This document shows, in pieces, positions 6,040 through 12,311 of a stretch of 12,311 bases of DNA. Each line of letters starts with the position of its first letter. Position 1 is the first letter of the stretch. The DNA comes from an uncultured Dermatophilus sp. (GTDB lineage Bacteria > Actinomycetota > Actinomycetes > Actinomycetales > Dermatophilaceae). The position numbers and the translations under genes are program-made. The stretch spans positions 1-12,311 of the forward strand of contig CAMCQD010000011.1 of NCBI GenBank assembly GCA_945876925.1, written 5' to 3'. The notes beneath the pieces were generated by a model that saw only the letters and a program-made list of their open reading frames with translations, was not told the origin of the DNA and searched no databases.

Positions 6040-9000
6040 CTAGCCACGGTCCCTGGTACGGTGACGGAGCACCAGCGCAGCAACCAGGGACACAGCTCCG
6101 CCCAGGGCGATGAGGGCCAGCGCCCCGGTGCCTAGCGAGCCGTCGCCCGTCTGGGGCGTGCCCGATGCGGAGGCCGCCTTTGTGGAGCCGGTTGCAGTGC
6201 CCATGCCAGCGGAAGCGCTGGCTCCGCCACCGGTCGTGGCGTCGGTCGCGGTGCCGTTGCCCGTGGCACCTCCAGTCGTAGCGTCACCGGTCGTGTTGCC
6301 GTTGCCCGTGGCACCTCCAGTCGTAGGGTCACCGGTCGCGGTGCCGTTGCCCGTGGCACCGCCCTCATCAGGCTTGAGTCCGGACACGCTCTCGGCTGCG
6401 ACCGGCTTGAAGAACCTGAGCAGGTCGGCATCCAGATAGGTGAGACGCTTCCTGGTTGCCGAGTACGTGTTGGCAGAATCGACGATCGAGTAGGTGTGCG
6501 TGACATCAAGGGTGACCGTCTGGGACGAGACCACGATATTGTTGTAACTCACGTCACAGCGATACACCGTGCCATCGTCCTCCGCCGTCACCTCGTCAAT
6601 GGCATAGGTGGACGTGTAGGTCCTGTCGTCCTGGGTGCCAAGGGTGGCTCCGGCAGAGATCTCCTGCCAGTAGGGCTTGGAGGCCTCCTTGCGGTACCAG
6701 CGGAAGAGCGGCTGCTTGTCCGGATTGGCGGAGCCGGAGTCGTAGTAGCTGCCGCTCATGTCAAGCGTGAGGGACTCCCCCATCCTGCGCGTCGCCTTGC
6801 CGGTGGACGTGTCGCTCGCGTCGTCTGTGTTGGCCTGCCCCTGGATGTTGATACCGCTCACGGCCATCGCGTCGCCGGCTGGTAGCGTGGTCACGCTCAC
6901 GATGGGCGAGCGAAGGCTCGCCTGCCTGCCCGTGCCGTCCACGACAAACACCGCAAAGCGGTAGCTGCTGCTGGTGGAGAGGCCGGCCCAGACATAGCTT
7001 GTGGCGGAGCCGTCCAGCGTGTAGGCGTAGCTGTAGTGGTCATCATCGTTCGCGGGGTACATGGCGACCGCGTACCTGTAGCCATTCGCCTTCTGGTCGG
7101 AGGTCAGGATATCGTTCCAAGACAGGGTGACCGCATCCTTGCCCGTGGTGGCATCGTAGCCGGTGCCGGTCGTGGCAAAGCCACTCACCATGGGGACTTC
7201 GGGCTGCTTCACGTTGGTGACGTCGTAGCCCACGATCCAGAACTGGTTGGTGGCGGGACGCGTGCCGTCGACGGGCATGTCGGAGGAGCTCTGGTCCACC
7301 GCGAGCCTCCAGCTGAAGCCGTAGCCCTCGGCAGCCTCGGGCAGGTTGTCCACGGTGCCCGTGAACGAGAAGCCCGTGGAACTGGACTTCAGCGTCGTGT
7401 AGCCACCCGACAGCCCGAACACCATACCAGTAACGATCTCGTTTTCCCCAATGCCGAAGCCGGCACCTATCTGCAGAGCAACAGCACCGCCCACGTCGAC
7501 GGTCTTCTCGGTCTCGTTCTCGGCCGCGATGGTCTGCGCCGTGGCGACGCCCTCCTCGTTCGAGGCTATGGACCAGGCGTCCTTCCCGTCAAGCTGGTAC
7601 GTGAAGGCACGCTTGGCGGTAGGCAGCAGGGTCGTCTTGGTCAGGGTGTCGACGCCGTAGCTGGCCGGGTCGCCCTGCCTGTTGTTGAGGACGTCGGAGA
7701 CCTTGTAGGTGAGCGGCGTGGAGCTGTCACTGCTCACGCTGGCGTCGAGGTCGTAATTCTCGACCGCCTCGTCCCAGGTCTCCTGGCTCACGACCGCAGT
7801 GACCGGCGTGAGGAACACGGGCATGACGACGTCCGTCCACTCCGGGCTGCTGGAGTCGCTGACCTCGTACCAGTAGTACATGATGGGTACGGTGTACACC
7901 ACGGCCTTGTTGCCTTCGGCCGCGTGCGCGTCGTAGTCCACACCGTATGAGAGCGTCGAGGAGCTCTGGTACTCGTAGCCCGCATGGCCCGTAAGCTCCC
8001 CCTCGAGCTCCACGCGCCCAAGGAAGCCGCCTGACGCCTCGCCGAAGACGCCGGCCTCTCCCTCGATGGACCAGCCGGAGCCCGAGGCGCTGCTGGACTC
8101 GGAGCCAAACGCGGTCCCGCCGTAGTTGAGGTAGCCATAGCTGTCCTGGAGGTCCTGAAAGTACGGGGACCCCTGGAGCACCGCGAGCAGCTGCGGCGCC
8201 GTGTAGTACTCGGCCGCCGCCTTGAAGCGCACCTGCATGCCGTCGTGGTCCACGTTGGGCAGGCACAGGCTGATCCAGCATCCGTACTCCGTCGTTTCAT
8301 GGACACGGACGCTCTCGTTTATGACGCCCTCCTCACCGGTGGTGTAGCCCTGGAGCTTGCCGTCAGACCACTTGGCAGAGAAGTGCGAGACATCCATCCA
8401 GTAGTAGTCGTCATCCTTGCCGAGGTCCTCGTCGCGGTGGACGCCCGTGACGGCGAGGAAGCTCTCCTCGTACTGGCTGGAGCCCGACACGGCGCCCACG
8501 CGCACGTCGCCGATCCATACCTGCTCCTTGCCCTTTGTGTAACGGTTCGAGTTCACCTGGTCAGAGGTGAGGCTGATGCTGCCGAGAGTGTTGAGGCTCA
8601 CCCCAGCGGAGAGACTGAACGAGTAGATGTCTCCGCCCATGAGAACGTCGTCGTTCTCGGCGGCACCCTGGTTGAGGCCGGTCAAGCGTGCGGCGCCCAG
8701 GGCGAAGGGCGCCAGGGTCGGACGGTATCGGCCGCCCTGGTTCGCGTCCTTGCAGGCGGTCTCGGTGATGTGCGCAGCGTCCTTGCCGAGGGCCTTGCGG
8801 ATGTAGTCGGAGACGACGAAATCGTCCTGGGATGTGTCATAGTACACGTAGCGGTAGCCGAAGTTGGCATACTCCGCGTTTGAGCTGCCACCGCAGTCCC
8901 AGCCGGCAATGATGAGGGCCGTGGCCGTATCAGTGTCGCTCGTCCTGAAGGTTCCGAAGGTGCAGTTGGCGGAGACCATAGCGGAGGTCGCCCCGACGGT

Positions 9001-10290
9001 CGTGCTCAGGGGAATATAGTCGTTGCCCAAGCCGTCGTTTACGACGGCGGAGAGTCGCTTTGCGGTGTCATCCCAGGTGTAGATGTAGCAGCGGGCTGCG
9101 TCGGTCGGGTTGTCGTGGTTCGTGGGCGCGGAGACGGTGATGGCAAGCTCATCTCCACCGCGGCGGTCAAGGTCGCCGCCGGCCAGGGTGACCACCGGGG
9201 CCTTCATGAGCTGCATTCGAGCGGTGGGGTCATCCTTGCTGTTGCGAATCTGGTTAAGCTCGTCATCTGTGACGTAGTAGGACGCCTGGCCGCAGTCCAC
9301 CCACCCCTGGGTGTGGCTCCAGGAGCTGTCGGGCTGCAGGTCCCACATGTCGACGCAGGCCAGGCGCTCGCCGTTCTCGTCCTTGTAGCAGCCCGTGTAG
9401 CAGAAGACCTCGTCCACGCCGTCTGCGTCCACGTCCGCGGCGGCCACTTCGAAGTAGGCGTCGTACTCCTGCAGGTAACCGGTCCGGATGTATGACAGCT
9501 CGTCAGTGTAATCATTCACCTGGATCTGACTGTCATTGACCGTGGGGCTGAGGCTCGCGACCTCCGTGCGGTTCCCCTCGGTGTCAAGCGAGAATACCTT
9601 TACTGCAAAGGCGCCGCTCAACTGCCGGTTGCCGACCATGGTGTAGTATTGGCTCCCATAGGCACGCAGCTCGACGACGTGGTCCTTGTAGCCACTGCCA
9701 AGGTCTGCCGAGACGCTGGTTGCGTACTTGCCGCTGAATCCGTTGTAGGTGGAGCCCTTGATCACGTCATTCTCGTTGTCGCTGAGCGGCGAGTAGTACC
9801 TAACGCCCTTTTCAACCATATCCACGGCTGTCCCTGAATCGCTGCTCGTACCGTAGAGCTCGTTGATGGGCCAGAACAGATAAGCTCCGCTCATGCCCCC
9901 GTAATCGTCAGAGATCGTGGTGTAGCCAATCAAGCCCTCCGCGTATGTATTGGCATCGTAGAGCTGGTTGAGCTTCCCCCGCAGCGTGTATACGTTGTTT
10001 CTGGCGCCGTTGGCTGCCATGTAGACCTCGTCGTCGCTCAGCAGGGTGGTGCTCACGTTCTCGTCGTTGCCATAGGGGGCATAGGTGCCGGCGTCACCGG
10101 TATCGTCCGAGACGGTGAGGCCAAGGGCTGAGTACGCATCGGTGCTCAGCTGACTGCTCTGCGAGTAGGGTCCGGGGCTCAGCTCGTCGTTTGCCAGCGC
10201 CGTCATGGGCAGGGCAGCACATGCGAGCACCGCCGCGACCGCACCGGATACGACGGGCAGCCACCGCGTGCGTGTGAGGCGCGTTGCCAT
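6040..10290 (-). CDS. Large multidomain cell-wall-anchored surface protein (TPQTG sorting signal)
   Basis: This 1416-residue exported protein has a Sec signal peptide at residues 1-33 (basic start, hydrophobic core, ALA cleavage). Its C-terminus is a sortase signal: TPQTG at 1378-1382, a hydrophobic stretch, then RHRTRDRG. Threonine replaces the usual leucine of LPXTG. Between them lie FG-GAP-like, possibly calcium-binding motifs near 282-300 (DVDADGVDEV) and 368-385 (GGDLDRRGGDEL), suggesting a propeller-like N-terminal half. Two glycine-rich alternating segments lie at about 729-791 and 930-984, an Fn3-like domain at about 1031-1137, an Ig-like domain at about 1145-1275 (RWYRK ... DDGTVYRCDV), and a Gly/Thr repeat at 1311-1355. 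GGAG with a six-base spacer precedes ATG 10290. The likely role is adhesion or surface interaction. The middle region matches no family I can name; a pore-forming fold is possible but speculative. There are no internal stops or frameshifts. Confidence 0.85.
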   Translation of the reverse strand: MATRLTRTRWLPVVSGAVAAVLACAALPMTALANDELSPGPYSQSSQLSTDAYSALGLTVSDDTGDAGTYAPYGNDENVSTTLLSDDEVYMAANGARNNVYTLRGKLNQLYDANTYAEGLIGYTTISDDYGGMSGAYLFWPINELYGTSSDSGTAVDMVEKGVRYYSPLSDNENDVIKGSTYNGFSGKYATSVSADLGSGYKDHVVELRAYGSQYYTMVGNRQLSGAFAVKVFSLDTEGNRTEVASLSPTVNDSQIQVNDYTDELSYIRTGYLQEYDAYFEVAAADVDADGVDEVFCYTGCYKDENGERLACVDMWDLQPDSSWSHTQGWVDCGQASYYVTDDELNQIRNSKDDPTARMQLMKAPVVTLAGGDLDRRGGDELAITVSAPTNHDNPTDAARCYIYTWDDTAKRLSAVVNDGLGNDYIPLSTTVGATSAMVSANCTFGTFRTSDTDTATALIIAGWDCGGSSNAEYANFGYRYVYYDTSQDDFVVSDYIRKALGKDAAHITETACKDANQGGRYRPTLAPFALGAARLTGLNQGAAENDDVLMGGDIYSFSLSAGVSLNTLGSISLTSDQVNSNRYTKGKEQVWIGDVRVGAVSGSSQYEESFLAVTGVHRDEDLGKDDDYYWMDVSHFSAKWSDGKLQGYTTGEEGVINESVRVHETTEYGCWISLCLPNVDHDGMQVRFKAAAEYYTAPQLLAVLQGSPYFQDLQDSYGYLNYGGTAFGSESSSASGSGWSIEGEAGVFGEASGGFLGRVELEGELTGHAGYEYQSSSTLSYGVDYDAHAAEGNKAVVYTVPIMYYWYEVSDSSSPEWTDVVMPVFLTPVTAVVSQETWDEAVENYDLDASVSSDSSTPLTYKVSDVLNNRQGDPASYGVDTLTKTTLLPTAKRAFTYQLDGKDAWSIASNEEGVATAQTIAAENETEKTVDVGGAVALQIGAGFGIGENEIVTGMVFGLSGGYTTLKSSSTGFSFTGTVDNLPEAAEGYGFSWRLAVDQSSSDMPVDGTRPATNQFWIVGYDVTNVKQPEVPMVSGFATTGTGYDATTGKDAVTLSWNDILTSDQKANGYRYAVAMYPANDDDHYSYAYTLDGSATSYVWAGLSTSSSYRFAVFVVDGTGRQASLRSPIVSVTTLPAGDAMAVSGINIQGQANTDDASDTSTGKATRRMGESLTLDMSGSYYDSGSANPDKQPLFRWYRKEASKPYWQEISAGATLGTQDDRTYTSTYAIDEVTAEDDGTVYRCDVSYNNIVVSSQTVTLDVTHTYSIVDSANTYSATRKRLTYLDADLLRFFKPVAAESVSGLKPDEGGATGNGTATGDPTTGGATGNGNTTGDATTGGATGNGTATDATTGGGASASAGMGTATGSTKAASASGTPQTGDGSLGTGALALIALGGAVSLVAALVLRHRTRDRG
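6226..6360 (-). repeat. Three 45-bp tandem repeats coding a Gly/Ala/Thr linker
   Basis: The sequence GCCGTTGCCCGTGGCACC begins at 6253, 6298 and 6343, a strict 45-base period with a few changes between copies. Each unit codes 15 residues of the form GGATGNG-T-TGD-TT. It lies just before the sorting signal and would serve as a wall-spanning spacer. Near-identical copies suggest recent duplication and possible copy-number variation between strains. Confidence 0.9.
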
Positions 10291-10303
10291 GGTCGCTCCA
10301 ATC

Positions 10304-10351
10304 CTAGGAGGTTTTATACTTTCTGGTTAGCGTCCAGCTCTAGGAGATTTT
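10304..10351 (-). promoter_or_regulatory. Direct repeat CTAGGAG-N-TTTT upstream of the surface-protein gene
   Basis: CTAGGAGGTTTT at 10304-10315 and CTAGGAGATTTT at 10340-10351 differ by one base and start 36 bases apart, close to 3.4 turns of DNA. The nearer copy begins 14 bases upstream of the start codon, and the complement of its right end gives a TATAAA (10313-10318). Paired repeats in a promoter can be regulator binding sites; alternatively this is a short duplication. Function is inference. Confidence 0.35.
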
Positions 10352-10355
10352 CAGC

Positions 10356-10383
10356 GGTATACAGGCAAAGCGCATCGTTCCAA
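10356..10383 (-). promoter_or_regulatory. Candidate promoter of the surface-protein gene
   Basis: On the minus strand TTGGAA (complement of 10378-10383) is followed after 16 bases by TATACC (complement of 10356-10361), a fair match to a housekeeping sigma-factor promoter. It would give a leader of roughly 60 bases running through the CTAGGAG repeats. A TATAAA closer to the gene has no matching -35 element. Confidence 0.3.
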
Positions 10384-10500
10384 AGTATGATGCTTCAGAG
10401 AACACCAGACGGTCGCAGCGAGCGGGTGGATGCGAGCGATGTGAACCCTGACCCGGGCACCGTACGTTCTGGTTCGTGACCGACCCCCTCTGTCGGCGTA

Positions 10501-11085
10501 TCACACGCGGCCGCGCTTCCCGCACGGGGATGCGCGGCCGCTCCAGAACGTATTGCCCGTCTCGCCCCAGAAGACCTGGGTGAGCCCCACGTCGGAGTGC
10601 GGGAACGTGACGGTCAGGTACTTGCCCCTCGTGGTCGCCCCGCGGACCCTGAAGTCGGCCTCGCCGATGCCGGCCTGGATCTCTCCGGGCAGCCAGCTCA
10701 GCTGCAGGAAGCCCTCGGCGTCCCTGCGGCCGCGCTCGCGGGCCATCTCCTCCCGGCGCTGCTTCACGTAGCGCTGCACGGTTGAGTAGGAGCCGTCGCA
10801 GCCGCGCCCGTCGATGAGCCTCGCATGCACCCTCACGGCCGCATGGCGCTGCTTGCGCCAGTTCCTGCAGTCGTCGCCGGGCCAGGAGCCGGTCGTCTCC
10901 CTGTGCGGCGCGGGCAGCTCGCTCTCCGGCTCCTTCCTCTTCGGCGGCTCGGGCGACAGGTCCTCCATCCTCGCGCACTTCCTGGCCGTCGGCTCCGAGA
11001 CGCCGGCTGCCCTCGCGATCGTGGCTGTCGGTTCCCCGCCTCTCGCCCCTCTGCGCATGTCCCCTGTCCTGTCCACGCCGATCAT
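10501..11085 (-). pseudogene. istA: Truncated IS21-family transposase IstA
   Basis: This frame matches only the N-terminal third or so of IS21 IstA transposases, which are usually 400-500 residues. From ATG 11085 there is a helix-turn-helix region at about 10-40 (TIARAAGVSEPTARK), the phrase MEDLSPEPP, then WRKQRHAAVR and a second putative DNA-binding stretch GCDGSYSTVQRYVKQRREEM. The start of the DDE catalytic domain follows (GEADFRVRGATTRGKYL, FPHSDVGLTQVFWGET). The family usually reads VDFGEADF there; here it is AGIGEADF, so the first catalytic Asp is Gly139 (complement of 10669-10671). After FWGET the homology stops, and the last residues are encoded by a GC hairpin ending in TGA. No istB is present. 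Truncated and catalytically dead. Confidence 0.85.
10507..10541. repeat. Near-perfect 35-base GC hairpin at the istA break point
   Basis: GCGGCCGCGC (10507-10516) pairs perfectly with GCGCGGCCGC (10532-10541), and the bases between can pair further (CCCG, CA, CGGG). It begins where IstA homology ends and supplies the last residues and stop of the broken frame. It may be a foreign structured sequence left at a deletion or insertion junction. It has no T tract on either side. Confidence 0.6.
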
Positions 11086-11165
11086 TTCCTTTCTGGCCCC
11101 CTTATGCCGATAGCCGTAGCAACGACATGTTGGTCCAGCTTTGGGATGGTCGGCGTGCCCATGCC

Positions 11166-11200
11166 CAGGCCCGAAAGTTTTTCGTGCTCAGACCCGAAAG
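11166..11200 (-). repeat. Paired CAGRCCCGAAAG repeats, likely IS21 terminal binding sites
   Basis: CAGGCCCGAAAG (11166-11177) and CAGACCCGAAAG (11189-11200) are 23 bases apart, about 80-115 bases upstream of the istA start. IS21-family ends typically carry several short repeats bound by the transposase, and the minus-strand TGAGCACG between them could be a terminus starting with TG. The repeats are seen; the role is inference. No matching opposite end is found near 10310-10500. Confidence 0.4.
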
Positions 11201-11293
11201 TGCCCGACGCTCAAATCCGCAACTCAGAGGTTATCAAACACAGCGAACTCCACAATACGCGGGGTGCCCACTCCGGCACCGCATTCCCGGCAG

Positions 11294-11603
11294 GTGCACG
11301 GAGAATCCCCGCAACGCATCGCAATCAGTCTCTCCCCGTCCGTCGTAGCATGGCTGTCACATCAAGCAGACGCGAGGACTGGAGGAAATGCCATTAGGTG
11401 GATCTACGACGCTTGCGGCAACGCGGACCTCTAAGAGGTCACACTCGCGGGGATGGGCGTCTCGGCGATACTGGAGCACGCCGACCTCTCCTCCGCGTCG
11501 AGGGACGCTGCGAACGCCGCCACGTGCCTCCTGTTTGGTAAGGAAGCTCGCCGAGGCGACCGTGTCGCATGCCCATGCGGGGAACGACGATCTTGCGCAG
11601 TAA
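11294..11603 (+). pseudogene. Broken gene with a ribbon-helix-helix-like N-terminus
   Basis: One frame reads RIAISLSPSVVAWLSHQAD then GGNAIRWIYDACGNADL, which looks like a ribbon-helix-helix DNA-binding fold as in antitoxins and plasmid repressors. It ends at TAA 11432-11434. The same frame continues past the stop as EVTLAGMGVSAILEHADLS to about 11530, then the coding sense moves to another frame (RKLAEATVSHAHAGNDDLAQ) ending in TAA at 11601-11603. This suggests one gene broken by an in-frame stop and a frameshift. The only upstream start is a GTG at 11294 with no ribosome binding site, so the true 5' end may be gone. No toxin partner is visible. The assignment is tentative; coding in each segment is judged only by codon-like composition. 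Confidence 0.4.
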
Positions 11604-11636
11604 GCACTGCTCGCCGCTTTTCTCCGAAAGGCTTAC
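11600..11636 (+). terminator. Imperfect hairpin behind the broken RHH-like gene
   Basis: GTAAGC (11600-11605) pairs with GCTTAC (11631-11636), enclosing a smaller GCCGCTTT / GAAAGGC pairing. It overlaps the TAA of the preceding frame, a common place for a terminator, but it has no T tract. The rest of 11604-11842 shows no gene I can support. Confidence 0.25.
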
Positions 11637-11842
11637 TTGCCCGCCGGTAACTCCGCTTCTGTGGGAGCGGCGCAATCTTGAACGATGGTGCCCTTCCGGC
11701 AACCGCTGCGACGGGGACAGCTGCTCCATCCCCTATCCTCGCGCCCGTCGGAAGCGCCCGAACGGCGCAGGAGCAAAGCGTGCTTCTGCGCCGACACCTC
11801 CACGCTCTCCCTCGCCCAATGCGCTGGCACAGGGAGGTCACC

Positions 11843-12200
11843 ATGTCCGAGAAGACAGAGGGTGCCGCGATCATGGCCGAGGAGGGACTCGCCGCCACGT
11901 GTGAGGGCATTGTGAGGGATTACCTAGCCCACAGGGATATGCGGTCCGCACGGCCGACGCTGGTCCTGCGACGGCGAGGACGCGCCGATAGTGGCCATGG
12001 ACGTCGACAAGACGGTGCTGATAGCCGTCATCTCCATCCGCGATACGCCACGAGGTGGTCTCCATCGTCGTGGCGGGAGAGCGCCAGGCGAAGCTGCGCC
12101 ACCTCATCAGTGTCTGGCAGTGGGCAGAGAGCGAGGAGCGACCTGGGACGACAGACCACGAAGACCGCCTGCGGCAGGGAGGGAACAACTGCACGCTTGC
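11843..12200 (+). pseudogene. Frameshifted gene, possibly a YraN/UPF0102-like nuclease relative
   Basis: AGGGAGG (11831-11837) precedes ATG 11843 by five bases, a strong start signal. The first segment reads MSEKTEGAAIMAEEGLAATC and runs to YLAHRDMR. From about 11961 a second frame reads WSCDGEDAPIVAMDVDKTVL followed by IAVISIRD, and from about 12052 a third reads EVVSIVVAGERQAKLRHL. The order (helix with AEEGLAA and RDYL, then W-x-C, then a D-x-V-A-x-D-x-D-x-T strand pattern, then a Q-x-K-x-R helix) recalls YraN-type nucleases, but their usual catalytic E-x-K is replaced by VIS. So this is either a degenerate copy or another family. Two or three frameshifts are needed, so it is not expressed as one protein. 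The 3' end is unclear, as the third frame stays open to the window edge and overlaps the opposing gene. Confidence 0.35.
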
Positions 12201-12212
12201 AATTCTGAACTT

Positions 12213-12311
12213 TTACTCGCAGAGCCTCTCGTATGCCTTCCTTACGGTGCCCGCCATGAGCACCCTCCTCTTGGCGAGGAACTCGGGGTACTCGAGGCTC
12301 TCGAAGCCGAG
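12213..12311 (-). CDS. C-terminal fragment of an unidentified minus-strand protein
   Basis: The window ends inside a minus-strand frame of 32 codons ending in TAA at 12213-12215. The tail reads LGFESLEYPEFLAKRR, then VLMAGTVRKAYERLCE, a charged helix-like end. It vaguely recalls the C-termini of DUF262/DUF1524 (GmrSD-like) restriction proteins, but this is too short to claim. It is convergent with the broken gene to its left. No terminator is visible after the stop within 12180-12212. Confidence 0.5.
   Translation of the reverse strand, partial: LGFESLEYPEFLAKRRVLMAGTVRKAYERLCE

Larger units (their letters stand above)
10501..11200 (-). mobile_element. Remnant of an IS21-family insertion sequence
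   Basis: The 5' part of istA and a likely terminal repeat region (11166-11200) survive; the rest of istA, istB and the far end are missing. The left limit is the point where IstA similarity breaks off, near 10542, just before the hairpin at 10507-10541. The right limit is uncertain. The upstream leader has a GAAAGGA close to ATG 11085. Confidence 0.6.

Noticed and set aside
6226..6360. 45-bp direct repeats considered as a CRISPR or replication iteron array
   Set aside because: They are contiguous with no spacers and lie inside the coding frame of a wall-protein linker.
7036..7950. 304-codon plus-strand frame opposite the surface-protein gene
   Set aside because: Shadow of the minus-strand coding frame; Val/Gly/Arg-rich product without domains.
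8245..8883. 212-codon plus-strand frame opposite the surface-protein gene
   Set aside because: Shadow frame; no ribosome site and no recognisable protein.
10340..10978. 212-codon minus-strand frame overlapping istA
   Set aside because: Out of frame with the clear IstA similarity; Arg/Ala-rich shadow.
11431..11910. 159-codon minus-strand frame in the right-hand region
   Set aside because: No ribosome site or motif, and it lies opposite segments with better protein-like sense on +.

Overview
The window reads as a high-GC chromosome of a Gram-positive actinobacterium. The best guess is class Coriobacteriia (an Olsenella/Atopobiaceae-like gut or oral bacterium). This rests on remembered similarity of the IS proteins, the sortase-type surface protein, the lipoprotein peptidase and the SPFH/zinc-ribbon protein. 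No 16S gene or other marker is present, so placement is inference.

Left part (1-4565), all on +. It holds the tail of an unidentified gene, an SPFH-domain protein with a Gly/Tyr/Pro/Gln-rich linker and two C-terminal zinc ribbons, a leader region with several hairpins, a small four-helix membrane protein, and a clostripain-like (C11) cysteine peptidase made as a lipoprotein.

Middle (about 4573-5380). A decayed IS200-type (Y1, HUH) insertion lies directly behind the peptidase gene. Its two terminal hairpins survive. Its transposase has two compensating frameshifts and has lost the catalytic tyrosine. A strong intrinsic terminator reading on + sits just beyond the element, so the insertion probably split the peptidase gene from its own terminator.

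Right-centre (5486-10290), both genes on -. A 1416-residue exported, wall-anchored surface protein carries FG-GAP-like, Fn3-like and Ig-like regions, a 45-bp tandem repeat and a TPQTG sorting signal. Behind it, past a 13-bp stem hairpin, lies a minimal two-helix potassium channel with a TTIGYGD filter.

Right end (10500-12311) is a gene graveyard: a truncated IS21-type istA with its first catalytic Asp replaced, ending inside a long GC hairpin; a broken ribbon-helix-helix-like gene; a frameshifted gene with possible resemblance to YraN/UPF0102 nucleases; and the end of an unidentified minus-strand gene. In 11086-11293 I see only the likely IS21 end repeats, and in 11604-11842 only a hairpin and no convincing gene.

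I see no CRISPR array, tRNA or rRNA. No wholly new multi-gene system is evident. The strongest candidate for new biology is the large surface protein, with its two Ser/Gly-flanked, glycine-rich amphipathic segments.
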